Source: JALORV01 sp963712485 (lineage in GTDB: Bacteria; Pseudomonadota; Gammaproteobacteria; Burkholderiales; Burkholderiaceae_F). Taken from it: a DNA stretch of 64,000 nucleotides. The notes beneath the pieces were generated by a model, which saw nothing but the letters and a program-made list of their open reading frames with translations, searched no databases and was not told the DNA's origin. Where the stretch lies: positions 62,001 to 126,000 of the forward strand of contig CAVQID010000008.1 in NCBI GenBank assembly GCA_963712485.1, read 5' to 3'. Made by a program: the position numbers and the translations under genes. Each line of letters opens with the position of its first letter. Positions within the stretch are counted from its first letter, which is position 1. Below are positions 1 to 9,814 of the stretch, in pieces.

Positions 1-386
1 TTGGCCAGCTGCTCCCGCGCGGCCAGCAACTTGTTGAGCGCGTCGACCTTGCGCGCCACGGCGGCGGGCGAAAAGTCGTCCATGCTCTCAAAGGTGAGCT
101 CAACGTTCAGATTGCCCTCGCCGGTTAGCGTGTTCGGCACCTGCAGCGTGACGCGCGGTTTCATCGACTTCATGCGACTGTCAAAATTGTCGACATCGAT
201 TTCGAGGAATTTGCGGTCGGACACCGGCGGCAGCGGTTCGGCGGGATTGCCCGTCAAGTCGGCCAGCACCCCCACGATGAACGGCACCTGGATCTTCTTC
301 TCCGCACCGTAGAGTTCGACGTCATATTCGATCTGAACCCGGGGGGCGCGGTTGCGCGCGATGAACTTCTGACTGCTCTGGGCCAC
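1..386 (-). CDS. tssB: Type VI secretion sheath small subunit TssB (3' end outside window)
   Basis: TssB pairs with TssC to build the contractile cytoplasmic sheath of the type VI secretion apparatus. The visible 128 codons begin with SSQKFIARNRAPRVQIEYDV and continue through the family's PFIVGVLADLTG and VSDRKFLEIDVDNFD segments, which are typical of the N-terminal and middle part of TssB. The start chosen is a GTG at 386, because AAGGAG lies a few bases upstream and no ATG fits. The gene runs off the left edge and lacks its C-terminus. It follows tssA in the same direction with a gap of about 120 bases, so the two are probably cotranscribed and tssC would be expected next outside the window. 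Recognition is by remembered family sequence. Confidence 0.9.
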   Translation of the reverse strand, partial: MAQSSQKFIARNRAPRVQIEYDVELYGAEKKIQVPFIVGVLADLTGNPAEPLPPVSDRKFLEIDVDNFDSRMKSMKPRVTLQVPNTLTGEGNLNVELTFESMDDFSPAAVARKVDALNKLLAAREQLA

Positions 387-505
387 TTCAGTCTCCTTGA
401 CGTCAGGTCGACGCTGCGTCGTGCAAATGCGGCGTTTTAACGTATCTTGAGAACCAACTCGCGAAATGTCCAGCGCTATCGCTTCGAGGCGCGATGGCTC
501 TGGGC

Positions 506-1498
506 TCATTCATCCTTGAGTCCAGCGATCAGTTTGACCTGAACCACGCTGTCCGGCGCCAAGTCGGCGATCAGTTCAACGAAGCTCTTGTTCAGAAGCC
601 GCTGCGCCCGTCGTAGTAGAAGCGGTGCCGGATTGGCCGGCTCCGTGCGCTCCATGAAGGCGCAGATCGCATCGATCGCGCGGTTCACGTCTTCGCGGCC
701 CCGGATCTCGCCGCCGAGCCCCGCAGGCCCGGCCAATCCGTCGGCTGACGGTTCGCCAATGCCCGCAAGGCGGGCCAGGCGCTGAGTCGCCGGCTTGAGC
801 ATCTCGACGATCGGGCCGACATCGGGCGCCAGCTCGCTGCCTACATGTTCGGCCACCAGCGCACGCAGCCGTTGCACGGCAGCGATCGCCTGCGCCGGTA
901 CCGCGGCCACGCTCGGATCCCGGTCCACGGCTTCGCGCAACAGAGCCTCGATCGCCGGGGCAGCCTGTCCCCCGGCAGCTCCGGGCAGCTTGCCATCGGC
1001 GATCAACAGGTCGCGCAGGGTCACCTTCCCTTGCGCCGACGGCGGCACCACAGCGGCTTCGCGCAGGTCTCGCAGTAAAGTCTCGGTGGCCCCCGCACCC
1101 CTCGGGGCCTCCAAGGGCGCGAGCGCATTCAATCGGACCGTAGGGTCGTTGTTGTCGTCGGCCTCCAACCGCGGATGGGCATCGTCCCAATAACGCTCGA
1201 GCAGTTCACCGACCAAGCCAATCCCGGCCGTGAATCCAGCCAGATTCTCGAGGCGGGTCAGCGCGCGCACTAGATGCATGGCGATCCGCAGGTCCTTGCT
1301 GACCAAGATGAGGGCCTGGGCTTGTTCCAAAACCTGGGGCCAGTCCGGTTCGACCGCGGGGACCACCGTTCCAGCCATGTCCTGCTCGGGCTTGCCCCGC
1401 GCCGCTTCCTCAAGCGCGAGGAATCTCGGGTCGTACTCGAGATTCGGACCGCCCGGAGGCGACTCGGCGGCCGCGGCGAGCAATTGCTGGAGGTCCAT
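506..1498 (-). CDS. tssA: Type VI secretion protein TssA (ImpA N-terminal domain)
   Basis: TssA is the cap or priming protein that helps dock the baseplate and guide sheath and tube polymerisation. The product is 330 residues. Its first half carries the ImpA-type N-terminal pattern: a PGGPNLEYDP segment near residue 15, then WPQVLEQAQALILVSKDLRI, and WDDAHPRLEADDNNDPTVRL near residue 105. The last half is helical and less recognisable, as usual for the variable C-terminus that separates TssA classes; I cannot assign the class. No signal peptide or membrane segment is visible. The ATG at 1498 begins MDLQQLLAA. It lies directly upstream of tssB, and the 216 bases before it contain no other gene. 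Confidence 0.9.
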   Translation of the reverse strand: MDLQQLLAAAAESPPGGPNLEYDPRFLALEEAARGKPEQDMAGTVVPAVEPDWPQVLEQAQALILVSKDLRIAMHLVRALTRLENLAGFTAGIGLVGELLERYWDDAHPRLEADDNNDPTVRLNALAPLEAPRGAGATETLLRDLREAAVVPPSAQGKVTLRDLLIADGKLPGAAGGQAAPAIEALLREAVDRDPSVAAVPAQAIAAVQRLRALVAEHVGSELAPDVGPIVEMLKPATQRLARLAGIGEPSADGLAGPAGLGGEIRGREDVNRAIDAICAFMERTEPANPAPLLLRRAQRLLNKSFVELIADLAPDSVVQVKLIAGLKDE

Positions 1499-1714
1499 GC
1501 AGATGCACCAGTCGGCTGTATTGACAGCGGTTATTTACCCCTACATTAAGCCCGCCTTTCGACGCCAGCAAGCCAAACCTAGGCTGCGACCTAGCCGTCG
1601 AGCGTTCGCGCGCGCTACTTGGCGCGGTTAGCCCAGATCGCTAGCCCGTTGCAGGGTCTCGGCTTTCCCGAACTAAGCCCCACCCGACCGGCGTGGACCA
1701 ACGAGACGGCGCCG

Positions 1715-3739
1715 CTAGGGCAGATCGGTCGTGCCGGCTGGCTTGGGAGCGATGATGCCGAGTTGTTGCCGGAGCGACAGTGGCTTGCTCTGCAGCAGGG
1801 CTGCGTAATAGACACTGTTCGACAGCACTTTCTTGACGTAGTCCCGCGTCTCGTTAAAGGGAATTGTCTCCGCAAAGACGGCGCCCTCGACCGGACGGGC
1901 GAGCGTCGAGCGCCAGGCGCGCGGTCGGCCTGGGCCGGCGTTGTAGGCGGCGGTCGCCAGCAGCGTGTTGCCGCCGAGATCGTCCAGCACCATCCTGAGG
2001 TAGGCCGTACCAAGTTGCAGGTTCAAATGGCGCTCGTTGATCCGCTCCCACGCGTAGTCATCAACGTTCTGCTTACGAGCGACGTACGCCGCCGTCGCTG
2101 GCATCAGTTGCATCAGGCCGGAGGCGCCGGCCTGAGAGCGGAGGTCCATGATGAAGCGTGACTCCTGCCGGATCAGTCCGTATACCCACGCCTCATCGAG
2201 TCCCGCCCTTGCCGCATACTTCACTAGCATCTCACGGAATGGCGTGGGAAAGCGTTGCGCGAAGTCGAACTCGGCACGCGTTCGATCCGAGGTGTTGATC
2301 ATGCGATCAAGCAGGGTCTGCGTGCGCGCATACTCGGCCGCGGCGAGCAACTGGCGATCCGACATACCCCGCAGCTGCCAATTCCATTCGCGGTTGCCCT
2401 CTGCGCGCAGGCCCAGTTCGTAGAATTTCCGGGCGCGCGCGAATCCCGGATTGGTCGCCAGCGGCGCCAGTTCCTCGACCGTCGGGGAAAGGGCCCGCGG
2501 CGGAATGACGATCGGGCGGTCGAGTTCCTCGGCGGCAAGCTGGCCGTAGAAATTGAACTGGTCCGCGATTTGCACAAGGTGATCGTGGGCCTCCGTCGGC
2601 CGGCCTTCGACCTTGAGCGCGCGCGCATACCAAAACACCCAGGCCGGATCCGCACGCAGTGCCGCCGGCATGCGATCGATCGTGCTCTTAACGCTTGTCC
2701 AATCGCCGGCGCGCAGAGCGGCGCGTACCTGCCACTCGAGCACCTCATCAATCCGCGTGGCGTCGGCACCGACGCCAACATGCTCGCCGCCGCGCCGATA
2801 CCACTCGATGGCCTCCGGAATCAGGCGCAGCGCTGCCATGTGCCCGACGCGGCCCCAAACTATGCCGCGCTGCTCAGGCGTTAGATGGAGGTTGAGTGCC
2901 GCGGCGTAGCCAGCAGCGTCACTCGGGCTTTCGCGTGCCAGGCGCGTGATCGCCACGATAGCGAGTTCGCGTTGCATCTTGGTCAGCCGGCGCTCATGCG
3001 CAGCCAGAAAGGCGGCCGGCCGATCTATCGCCTGTGTCAGCAGCTTCGCGTCAACAGGCTTGCCACTGGAATCCAGCGCACGCCTTCCCATTGACTTGGC
3101 CGTGTCCAGCTGATTCTCTTCTACAAAGGCCCGGACGCGATCCCAAACCGAAATGCGACCGTCGGCGAGGAGTGCCTCGGTCAATGCCAGGCAGCCTTCA
3201 GCTGCGGAGTCGCGCGTGTTAGCTAATAACCGACGCGCCTCGCTCAACGCAACATCTGACTGCGAGTTGGAGGCCGCCCTACGGTAACGAGCAAGCGCGC
3301 TGTAGCAACGCAGCTGCGGGTCGTCGGTGTTCCACGTCAGGCGACCGGCTTCCCGTTCGAAGTCCGCAATGTTGCCCCGCTTGGCTAGCAGCAGGCTCCA
3401 GTCCAGGCGCAACCGGTCGGCGATGTACGTGTCGGGATGGCGCGAGAAGAAGTCCTCGACCGTCGGCCTGATCGCGGGCTCGCCTTCGCGCAGTCGTGGC
3501 AGCAGTTGCCAGTATTCGACGTACGCGGACAGGGGGTGATTCTCCAGGTGACGTGCCAGTTGCGACAGTTGGGTCAGGTCTTCCGCACGCGTCGCATCGC
3601 GCGCCTGCAGAAACTGCTGGTCAGCCGTGGATAGTGGAGACACTGCGTTCGCAAGGGCCCGTGAACTGGTGGCGGCAACGACCGGGGAGCAAGCAATGAA
3701 GCAAGCCGAGAGGGTCGTATAGACGGCAGTGATTCGCAT
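1715..3739 (-). CDS. slt: Soluble lytic murein transglycosylase
   Basis: Periplasmic enzyme that cleaves the MurNAc-GlcNAc bond of peptidoglycan and leaves 1,6-anhydro ends. The 674-residue product starts with a Sec-type signal (MRITAVYTTLSACFIACSPV). A long alpha-helical superhelix follows, built of TPR-like helices, as in E. coli Slt70. The catalytic lysozyme-like domain is at the C-terminus: WVYGLIRQESRF holds the catalytic Glu, followed by SGLMQLMPATA and then TAYNAGPGRPRAW. Length and domain order match the Slt70 class. It stands alone, with tssA downstream and the tRNA cluster upstream. It has no frame changes. Confidence 0.93.
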   Translation of the reverse strand: MRITAVYTTLSACFIACSPVVAATSSRALANAVSPLSTADQQFLQARDATRAEDLTQLSQLARHLENHPLSAYVEYWQLLPRLREGEPAIRPTVEDFFSRHPDTYIADRLRLDWSLLLAKRGNIADFEREAGRLTWNTDDPQLRCYSALARYRRAASNSQSDVALSEARRLLANTRDSAAEGCLALTEALLADGRISVWDRVRAFVEENQLDTAKSMGRRALDSSGKPVDAKLLTQAIDRPAAFLAAHERRLTKMQRELAIVAITRLARESPSDAAGYAAALNLHLTPEQRGIVWGRVGHMAALRLIPEAIEWYRRGGEHVGVGADATRIDEVLEWQVRAALRAGDWTSVKSTIDRMPAALRADPAWVFWYARALKVEGRPTEAHDHLVQIADQFNFYGQLAAEELDRPIVIPPRALSPTVEELAPLATNPGFARARKFYELGLRAEGNREWNWQLRGMSDRQLLAAAEYARTQTLLDRMINTSDRTRAEFDFAQRFPTPFREMLVKYAARAGLDEAWVYGLIRQESRFIMDLRSQAGASGLMQLMPATAAYVARKQNVDDYAWERINERHLNLQLGTAYLRMVLDDLGGNTLLATAAYNAGPGRPRAWRSTLARPVEGAVFAETIPFNETRDYVKKVLSNSVYYAALLQSKPLSLRQQLGIIAPKPAGTTDLP

Positions 3740-3893
3740 GGGTGAAGACTATCGCAGTCGGTACGCGAGCCGTCGTTCCTCGCGCTCGCATAACGGCATG
3801 CTCAACCGGATAAGCGGTTGCCGGGCCGAGTCAAACTGGGCCGGCTCGCGAAAGACAGGCATTTGAACCCACTCTTGCGGGAAGCTAGAAATT

Positions 3894-3970
3894 TGGGGTG
3901 GCTGATGGGACTCGAACCCACGACAACCGGAATCACAATCCGGGACTCTACCAACTGAGCTACAGCCACC
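3894..3970 (-). tRNA. tRNA-His (GTG anticodon)
   Basis: The minus strand folds into a complete cloverleaf. The acceptor GTGGCTG pairs with CAGCCAC, and the extra 5' G at position -1 typical of histidine tRNA pairs with the discriminator C. The anticodon loop reads TTGTGAT and the T-loop reads GTTCGAGTC. CCA is encoded. It is the last of three tandem tRNAs read leftward. Confidence 0.96.
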
Positions 3971-3982
3971 ACTCGAAAAAAC

Positions 3983-4059
<77 letters not shown>

Positions 4060-4093
4060 ATCGAAACTCGCCGGGTGCGCCCTGGGAGGCGCT

Positions 4094-4170
4094 TGGTCGG
4101 GGTGGAGAGATTCGAACTCCCGACATCCTGCTCCCAAAGCAGGCGCGCTACCAGACTGCGCTACACCCCG
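4094..4170 (-). tRNA. tRNA-Pro (TGG anticodon)
   Basis: Cloverleaf on the minus strand with acceptor CGGGGTG pairing CACCCCG, discriminator A and encoded CCA. The anticodon stem-loop CCTGC-TTTGGGA-GCAGG gives anticodon TGG. It is the first tRNA of the Pro-Arg-His cluster. Confidence 0.96.
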
Positions 4171-4181
4171 AGGGCACGGCG

Positions 4182-4187
4182 ATGATA
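4182..4187 (-). promoter_or_regulatory. Candidate -10 box for the tRNA cluster
   Basis: The minus strand reads TATCAT 11 bases before the mature 5' end of tRNA-Pro, in the short gap after the phoR stop codon. The spacing suits a -10 element for a short-leader tRNA transcript. No convincing -35 is visible 17 bases upstream, where the sequence is part of phoR. Confidence 0.35.
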
Positions 4188-4205
4188 GCACCCGACCCTC
4201 GCGCC

Positions 4206-5551
4206 TCAGGCTGCCTGCTCGATGCGATGGTCCGCTACCGGAATCAGCCGCTCACGCGGAAGCACCGCGCTGAACGTGCTGCCGCTGCCGACCTCCGACG
4301 AGATTTCCAGCCGCCCGCCATGCCGCAGGAGGATGTGCTTCACGATCGCCAGACCCAGGCCGGTGCCCCCGGTCTCGCGCGAGCGGCTCTTGTCCACTCG
4401 ATAGAAGCGCTCTGTCAGCCGAGACAGGTGCTCGGGCGCAATACCAATGCCCGTGTCGCTGACCTCGAAGCGACCGTCGTGGCCCGACTCCATCCAGCGC
4501 AGGGTGATCTGCCCACCATCGGGCGTGTACCGAATCGCGTTCGACACCAGATTGCCGAACGCGCTGCGCAGTTCGTCGCGACTGCCGCGCGCGAAGGCCG
4601 GCGGCGCCTCGACGGTGAGACGATGGCGGCCACTGGACAACGCCCTGGCCTCGTCGCCGACTTCCTGCACCAGTTGGCGCACATCGACGACTTCGTTGGG
4701 AACGATGCTTTCACGCGACTCGAGCTGCGACAGGGTCAGCAGGTCTTCGACCAGGCGGGTCATGCGCTGCGCCTGTTCGTGCATCAGCTTCAGATGCTGC
4801 TGCCGGGTCAGCTGCGTCTTCGGGCCTCGGCTCGAGGAGCATTTCGAGGAAGCCGGTGACGACCGTCAACGGCGTGCGCAGTTCGTGCGAAACATTGGCG
4901 ATGAAGTCACGCCGTACGGCATCGACACGTTCGCGCTGGGTGATGTCGCGCGTGATGATGATGGAGCGGGCCGGCTCGAAATCGACGACACGCACCTCGA
5001 GCGCCAGTCCCGGACGGGACAGCGGCCGAAACGTGAGCGGCGCATCGAAGTGCGCCGAGGTCATGTAGTTGACGAAGCCGGGATCGCGGACGAGATTCGT
5101 CACGCGCAGGCCCTGGTCGGCCGGCGAGCCGGATTCCAAAATGATCTTCCGCGACCGGGTTGCACCAGTCGATCTGCAGCGAAGCATCGACGATGACGAT
5201 GCCTTCGGGCAAGGCACTGATGGTGCGTCGGAAACGCTCCTCATTTTCGAGCAGTCGGCGCTCGTTCGCCTCGGTCTTGCGTCGCTGACGATACAGGCGC
5301 GCGAAGACGTTCGCCCACAGGCCCCAGCCATTCGGAATGTCGTCCAGTTTCGGCGACTCGAGCCAGTCCGCGAGCCGACTGGCATAGCTCATGTGCACGA
5401 GCAGCAGGACAACAAGACCGGCGATGACGACCCACAGTGCAGGCACCACGCCGAAGATCACACCGACCAGTGCGCCGACAGCGCCCAGCAAGGCCAGTCG
5501 CAGCAGCGCGGGGCCCAGCAGGGAATATGGGGCTTTCAGCCGATCAGGCAT
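4206..5551 (-). CDS. phoR: Phosphate regulon sensor histidine kinase PhoR (two frame changes)
   Basis: Membrane kinase that phosphorylates PhoB when phosphate is scarce. Domains in order: hydrophobic N-terminal segments (about residues 15-52), a PAS-like region (RRTISALPEGIVIVDASLQI), the dimerisation and phosphoacceptor helix (FIANVSHELRTPLTVVTGFL, with the H-box His), and the ATPase domain with its N box (FGNLVSNAIRYTP), DTGIGI and GTGLGLAIVKHIL. These pieces are in three successive frames. The first change lies at about 5118-5143 and the second at about 4818-4838, and each reads as one extra base. Corrected length is about 447 residues, normal for PhoR. No decay is seen between the pieces, so I favour sequence error over a real pseudogene. 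It is last in the pst-pho operon. Confidence 0.85.
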
Positions 5552-5618
5552 CGGGTGAGTCTAGCCTTTGACCGGCCGAGCAGCGCTTGCCGCAGGGCAA
5601 GGTCCGGTCGGGCGAGTC

Positions 5619-6317
5619 TCAATGTTCCGGCTGCGTCGACAGCCGGTAACCGAGTCCGCGGACCGTCTGCACCAGAGTCTGGGCACCGACCGGCGCCAGC
5701 GCCTTGCGCAGGCGCAGCACATGCACGTCGACCGTGCGCTCCTCGATGAAGACATGGTCCCCCCAGATACTGTCGAGCAATTGCGTGCGCGAGAACACGC
5801 GGTCCGGGTGATTCACCAGGAAGCTCAGCAGCTTGAATTCGGCGAGTCCCAGACGGATCGCCTCGCCGTTGACGCGCACTTCATGGCGGGCCGGATCGAT
5901 GCGTGACGGGTCCGTACTCGACGGCTTCGCCGCTGTGCTGTGGCGCGCGGCGGCGGAACACCGCGCGGATCCGGGAGACGAGCTCGCGCGGGGAAAACGG
6001 CTTGACGACGTAGTCATCCGCGCCCGTATCCAGGCCGACGACGCGATCCGCCTCGCTGCCCTTGGCGGTCAGCATGATGACCGGCAAGCGACCGCGTACG
6101 GTCGTCGCTACGCAAATCCTTGAGTAACTCGACGCCCGAACGGTCCGGCAGCATCCAGTCGAGCAGCACGAGGTCGGGCAGCGCATGCGCCGATCGCCTG
6201 TCTTGCCGCACCCACCGACTCCGCCCGGCGCACCGAATAGCCATTGCTGCTGCACGTGTACGCAACCAGTTCCTGGATCGCCGGTTCGTCTTCGACGATG
6301 AGGATCGAGGCGGCCAC
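5619..6317 (-). CDS. phoB: Phosphate regulon response regulator PhoB (three frame changes)
   Basis: OmpR-family activator that binds Pho boxes once phosphorylated by PhoR. It starts at a GTG at 6317 (AASILIVEDEPAIQELVAYT), giving the acidic pocket of the receiver. The phosphoacceptor Asp lies in LPDLVLLDWMLPDRSGVELL, the switch residues in LPVIMLTAKGSE, and the conserved Lys in GADDYVVKPFSPRELV. The winged-helix part follows (FKLLSFLVNHPDRVFSRTQL, then RTVDVHVLRLRKAL). These segments need three frame changes near 6190, 6095 and 5910, each equal to one extra base. Corrected length is about 231 residues, as expected for PhoB. It sits between phoU (9-base gap) and phoR (67-base gap). Confidence 0.85.
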
Positions 6318-6326
6318 TCGCCGCCC

Positions 6327-7040
6327 CTAGCCGCGTGCCACCGCGCGGACGACTTCGTCCGGCGTCAGGTGCCGCGCATCGACGCCCTGCGAGATGAAGA
6401 TGACGTGCTCGGCGATGTTCTTCGAGTGGTCGCCGATGCGCTCGATGGCCTTGGCCGCCCACACGGTGTCCAGCGATGCGGAAATCGTTCGCGGGTCTTC
6501 CATCATGAAGGTGATCAGCTGGCGCAGGATCGCGCGGAAGTGCTCGTCGACACCCTCGTCGTCCTTGATGATCTCCGCGGCGGCCTGCGCGTCGAGGCGG
6601 GCAAAGGCGTCCAGTGCGCGCCTCAGCATCGAGACTGCCGCCTCGCCGGAATACCGGATGTCGGGAACCCGATTCACCCGCGCCTGACCGTCCTTCTCGC
6701 GCAGCCACTTGGCCGCGCGCGCGATCTTGCTCGCCTCGTCGCCGATGCGCTCGATGTCGGTGGTCGCCTTGGCGATACCCATGATCATGCGCAGGTCGCC
6801 GGCCGTCGGCTGGCGACGCGCGATGACGTGGTTGACCATCTGGTCGAGGTCCATTTCGAGCTCGTTGACCCGCCGGTCGGCATCGATCGCCTGCTGAGCC
6901 AGATCGCCATTTGCGCTCTCGAAGGCGTCGAGCGCGGTGCGCACCTGCGACTCGACGAGCCCGCCCATCTGCAGCACACGCGAGCGCATGGCCTCGAGTT
7001 CCTCGTCGTACTTCCTGATCGAGTGATCTCCGGTTCCCAT
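6327..7040 (-). CDS. phoU: Phosphate transport regulator PhoU
   Basis: Cytoplasmic metal-binding helical protein that links Pst transport to PhoR and keeps the Pho response off when phosphate is plentiful. The 237-residue product is two tandem three-helix PhoU repeats. Each has the family's metal-contacting motif: DIERIGDEASKIARAAKWL in the first half and AIERIGDHSKNIAEHVIFI in the second. Length is typical and the frame is intact. It lies 31 bases downstream of the corrected pstB stop and 9 bases upstream of phoB. Confidence 0.96.
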   Translation of the reverse strand: MGTGDHSIRKYDEELEAMRSRVLQMGGLVESQVRTALDAFESANGDLAQQAIDADRRVNELEMDLDQMVNHVIARRQPTAGDLRMIMGIAKATTDIERIGDEASKIARAAKWLREKDGQARVNRVPDIRYSGEAAVSMLRRALDAFARLDAQAAAEIIKDDEGVDEHFRAILRQLITFMMEDPRTISASLDTVWAAKAIERIGDHSKNIAEHVIFISQGVDARHLTPDEVVRAVARG

Positions 7041-7071
7041 CTGTTTCTCCTGCGGCGTCGCCGCACAACCA

Positions 7072-7861
7072 CTAGCCGAAGCGGCCGGTGATGTAGTCCT
7101 CGGTTTCCTTCCTCCGTGGCTTGATGAAGATCTGGTCGGTTTCGCCGAATTCCATCAGGTCGCCCGAGGTACATGTATGCCGTGTAGTCGGACACGCGTG
7201 CCGCCTGCTGCATGTTGTGGGTGACGATCGCGACCGTGTAGTCCGACTTCAGCTCGTCGATCAGTTCCTCGATCTTCGCGGTGGAGATCGGATCGAGCGC
7301 CGAGCATGGCTCGTCGAACAGGATGATCTCGGGCCGCACGGCGATGCCGCGCGCGATGCACAGCCGCTGCTGCTGTCCCCCCGACAGGCTGGTGCCGTTT
7401 TGCCCGAGCTTGTCCTTCACCTCGTTCCACAGCGCACCCTTGCGCAGCGCCCACTCGACGCGGTCGTCCATCGCCGACTTCGGCAGGTCCTCGAACAGCC
7501 GCACCCCGAATGCAATGTTGTCGTAGATCGACATCGGAAACGGCGTCGGCTTCTGGAAGATCATGCCGATCTTCGCGCGGATCAGGGCGACGTCCTCCTT
7601 GGACGTGAGGACATTCTGACCGTCGACGCTGACTTCGCCCTCGGCCCGCTGCTCCGGGTAGAGCTCGAACATGCGGTTGAACACCCGCAGCAGCGTCGAC
7701 TTGCCGCATCCGGACGGTCCGATGAAGGCGGTGACCTTCTTCTCCGGAATCTGCAGGTTGATGTTCTTCAGCGCCTGGAACTTGCCGTAGTAGAAGTTCA
7801 GGTCGCGCACCGTCATTTTCACCTTCTCGTTCGGCTTCAGCGCGCTGGTCGCAGCATCCAT
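7072..7861 (-). CDS. pstB: Phosphate ABC transporter ATPase PstB (one extra base near the 3' end)
   Basis: ATP-hydrolysing subunit of the high-affinity phosphate importer. Walker A is GPSGCGKSTLL, the ABC signature LSGGQQQRLCIARGIAV and Walker B EIILFDEPCSALDP; the switch His is in IVTHNMQQAARVSDYTAYMY. After TAYMYLG the frame runs on into phoU sequence. Removing one base from the CCC run at 7163-7165 (GGG on the coding strand) restores the usual ending, DLMEFGETDQIF through ITGRFG, with a stop at 7072-7074. That gives 262 residues, the normal PstB length. This is one of the clearest single-base errors in the window. It lies 8 bases downstream of pstA. Confidence 0.92.
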
Positions 7862-7869
7862 CTTGACTC

Positions 7870-8745
7870 CTAATGCTTCTGTCTGAACAGCACCCGCGCC
7901 AGGATATTCAGCGTGAGCACTCCGATCGTGATGAGAAATACGCCCGCCCAGGCCATCTGCTGCCAGTTGGAAAACGGGCTCATGGCGAACTTGAAGATGG
8001 TCACGGGCAGATTCGCCATCGGCTCGCCGAGATTGAGCGTGAAGAACTGGTTCGACAGTGCGGTGAAAAGCAGCGGGGCGGTTTCACCGGCGATGCGGGC
8101 GAGCGCCAGCAATACGCCGGTGACGACGCCCGCGCGAGCCGCCTTCAGCGAGACGCGCCAGATCATCACCCACTTCGGCGCACCCAGCGCGAAGGTGGCC
8201 TCGCGCAGCGCATTCGGAACCAGCGACAGCATGTTCTCGGTCGTGCGGACGACGACCGGAATGACGATCAGCGCGAGCGCAATGATCCCGGCCGAGGCTG
8301 AAAACGAACGGGTCTGAGCGACGACGATCGTGTAGACGAAAAGCCCGATGACAATCGACGGCGCCGACAGCAGGATGTCGTTGATGAAGCGCGTCACGCT
8401 GGCGAGCCATCCGCGCTGTCCGTATTCGGCGAGGTAGATGCCCGCCAGCACGCCGATCGGCGTACCGACAGCGGTGGCCGACAACACCATGACCAGCGAT
8501 CCGACGATGGCATTGCGCAGGCCACCGCCGTCGGAGTTCGGCGGCGGCGTGTCCTGGAGGAAGGTGGTCGCGCTGATGCCCTTCACGCCGAGCAGCAGCG
8601 TGTCCCAGAGAATCCAGACCAGCCAGACCAGGCCGAAGGCCATCGCGGCGAGCGACAGCGCCAGTGCAACGACGTTGACCAGCTTGCGGCGCCGGTGCAT
8701 CGGCAACCGGTAATCGGCGCTCGCCGGATGCGCCACCGCGTTCAT
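7870..8745 (-). CDS. pstA: Phosphate ABC transporter permease PstA
   Basis: Inner-membrane permease of the Pst importer, forming the channel with PstC. The 291-residue product has about six hydrophobic segments. The binding-protein-dependent transport loop (EAA motif) lies around VPNALREATFALGAPKWVMI. The start codon overlaps the pstC stop by four bases (ATGA), so translation is probably coupled. Length is typical and the frame is intact. Confidence 0.95.
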   Translation of the reverse strand: MNAVAHPASADYRLPMHRRRKLVNVVALALSLAAMAFGLVWLVWILWDTLLLGVKGISATTFLQDTPPPNSDGGGLRNAIVGSLVMVLSATAVGTPIGVLAGIYLAEYGQRGWLASVTRFINDILLSAPSIVIGLFVYTIVVAQTRSFSASAGIIALALIVIPVVVRTTENMLSLVPNALREATFALGAPKWVMIWRVSLKAARAGVVTGVLLALARIAGETAPLLFTALSNQFFTLNLGEPMANLPVTIFKFAMSPFSNWQQMAWAGVFLITIGVLTLNILARVLFRQKH

Positions 8746-9755
8746 GTCCGGGTTCCTTCGCGCCTCTGCAGCCGCATCAGCAGGAACTTGCTCAATGCCA
8801 GCACGACGAAGGTGATGAAGAAAAGAATCAAGCCCAGGTAGATCAGCGAGGCCTCGTGCAGTCCCGGCGTCGCTTCCGCAAACTCGTTGGCGAGCGCAGA
8901 GGTGATCGAATTCGCCGCCTCGAACAGCGACAGGTTATTGAGCTGGTTGAAGTTGCCGATGACGAACGTCACGGCCATGGTTTCGCCCAGCGCCCGGCCG
9001 AGTCCGAGCATGATCCCGCCGATCACTCCGGCCTTCGTGTAGGGCAGCACGACCCTCCACACCACTTCCCAGGTGGTGGCGCCGACCCCGTAGGCCGACT
9101 CCTTCAGCATCGGCGGCGTCACCTCGAACACGTCGCGCATGACTGCAGCGATGAACGGGATGATCATGATGGCGAGGATGATGCCGGCTGACAGGATGCC
9201 GATGCCGACGGGCGCACCGGAGAACAGTGCGCCCAGCACCGGGACATCGCCGAACGCCGCCTGCATCGGCTGCTGCACGTACGTGGCCAGGATCGGCGAG
9301 AAGACCAGCAGGCCCCACATGCCGTAGACGATCGACGGTATGGCGGCCAGCAGTTCGATGGCCGTTCCGAGCGGCCGCTTGAGCCACTTCGGCGAGAGCT
9401 CGGTGAGGAACAGCGCTATGCCGAAACTCACGGGCACGGCGATGATCAGTGCGATCAACGACGTCATCAGCGTGCCGTAGATCATCACGAGCCCGCCGAA
9501 TTTCTCCTGGACCGGATCCCACTCGGCAGTCCAGAGAAAGGCAGGGCCGAACTCGCGGATCGACGGCCATGCCCCGATAACCAGGGATACGATGATCGCC
9601 GCCAGCAGCAGCAGCGTCAGGATCGCCGCGCCGCGCGTCAGGTTCAGGAAGACAACGTCGGCAAGCCTGCCGGATCGCCGCGCCGGCGGCTCGTCGGGCA
9701 TCTGCACGGTCTGGGCTTCTCTGGAATAGGGCGTCGCGGACAGTGTAGCGTCCAT
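8742..9755 (-). CDS. pstC: Phosphate ABC transporter permease PstC
   Basis: Second membrane subunit of the Pst phosphate importer. The 337-residue protein has a hydrophilic N-terminal extension of about 35 residues and then six predicted transmembrane segments. The FGGLVMIYGTLMTSLIALII stretch and the permease loop near LKESAYGVGATTWEVVWRVV are typical of PstC. The ATG at 9755 starts MDATLSATPYSREAQ. It is separated from pstS by about 94 bases that contain a strong hairpin, and it overlaps pstA by four bases. Confidence 0.95.
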   Translation of the reverse strand: MDATLSATPYSREAQTVQMPDEPPARRSGRLADVVFLNLTRGAAILTLLLLAAIIVSLVIGAWPSIREFGPAFLWTAEWDPVQEKFGGLVMIYGTLMTSLIALIIAVPVSFGIALFLTELSPKWLKRPLGTAIELLAAIPSIVYGMWGLLVFSPILATYVQQPMQAAFGDVPVLGALFSGAPVGIGILSAGIILAIMIIPFIAAVMRDVFEVTPPMLKESAYGVGATTWEVVWRVVLPYTKAGVIGGIMLGLGRALGETMAVTFVIGNFNQLNNLSLFEAANSITSALANEFAEATPGLHEASLIYLGLILFFITFVVLALSKFLLMRLQRREGTRT

Positions 9756-9814
9756 CGCAGCAGCTTCCCGGCGGTGCCGTAGCGGGCTTTTGTTCGCAGT
9801 CAGCGCAGGCTCGT

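Noticed and set aside
5881..7068. Long minus-strand frame of 395 codons over phoU
   Set aside because: Only its last part is real (the middle of PhoB). The upstream portion is an out-of-frame reading of phoU.
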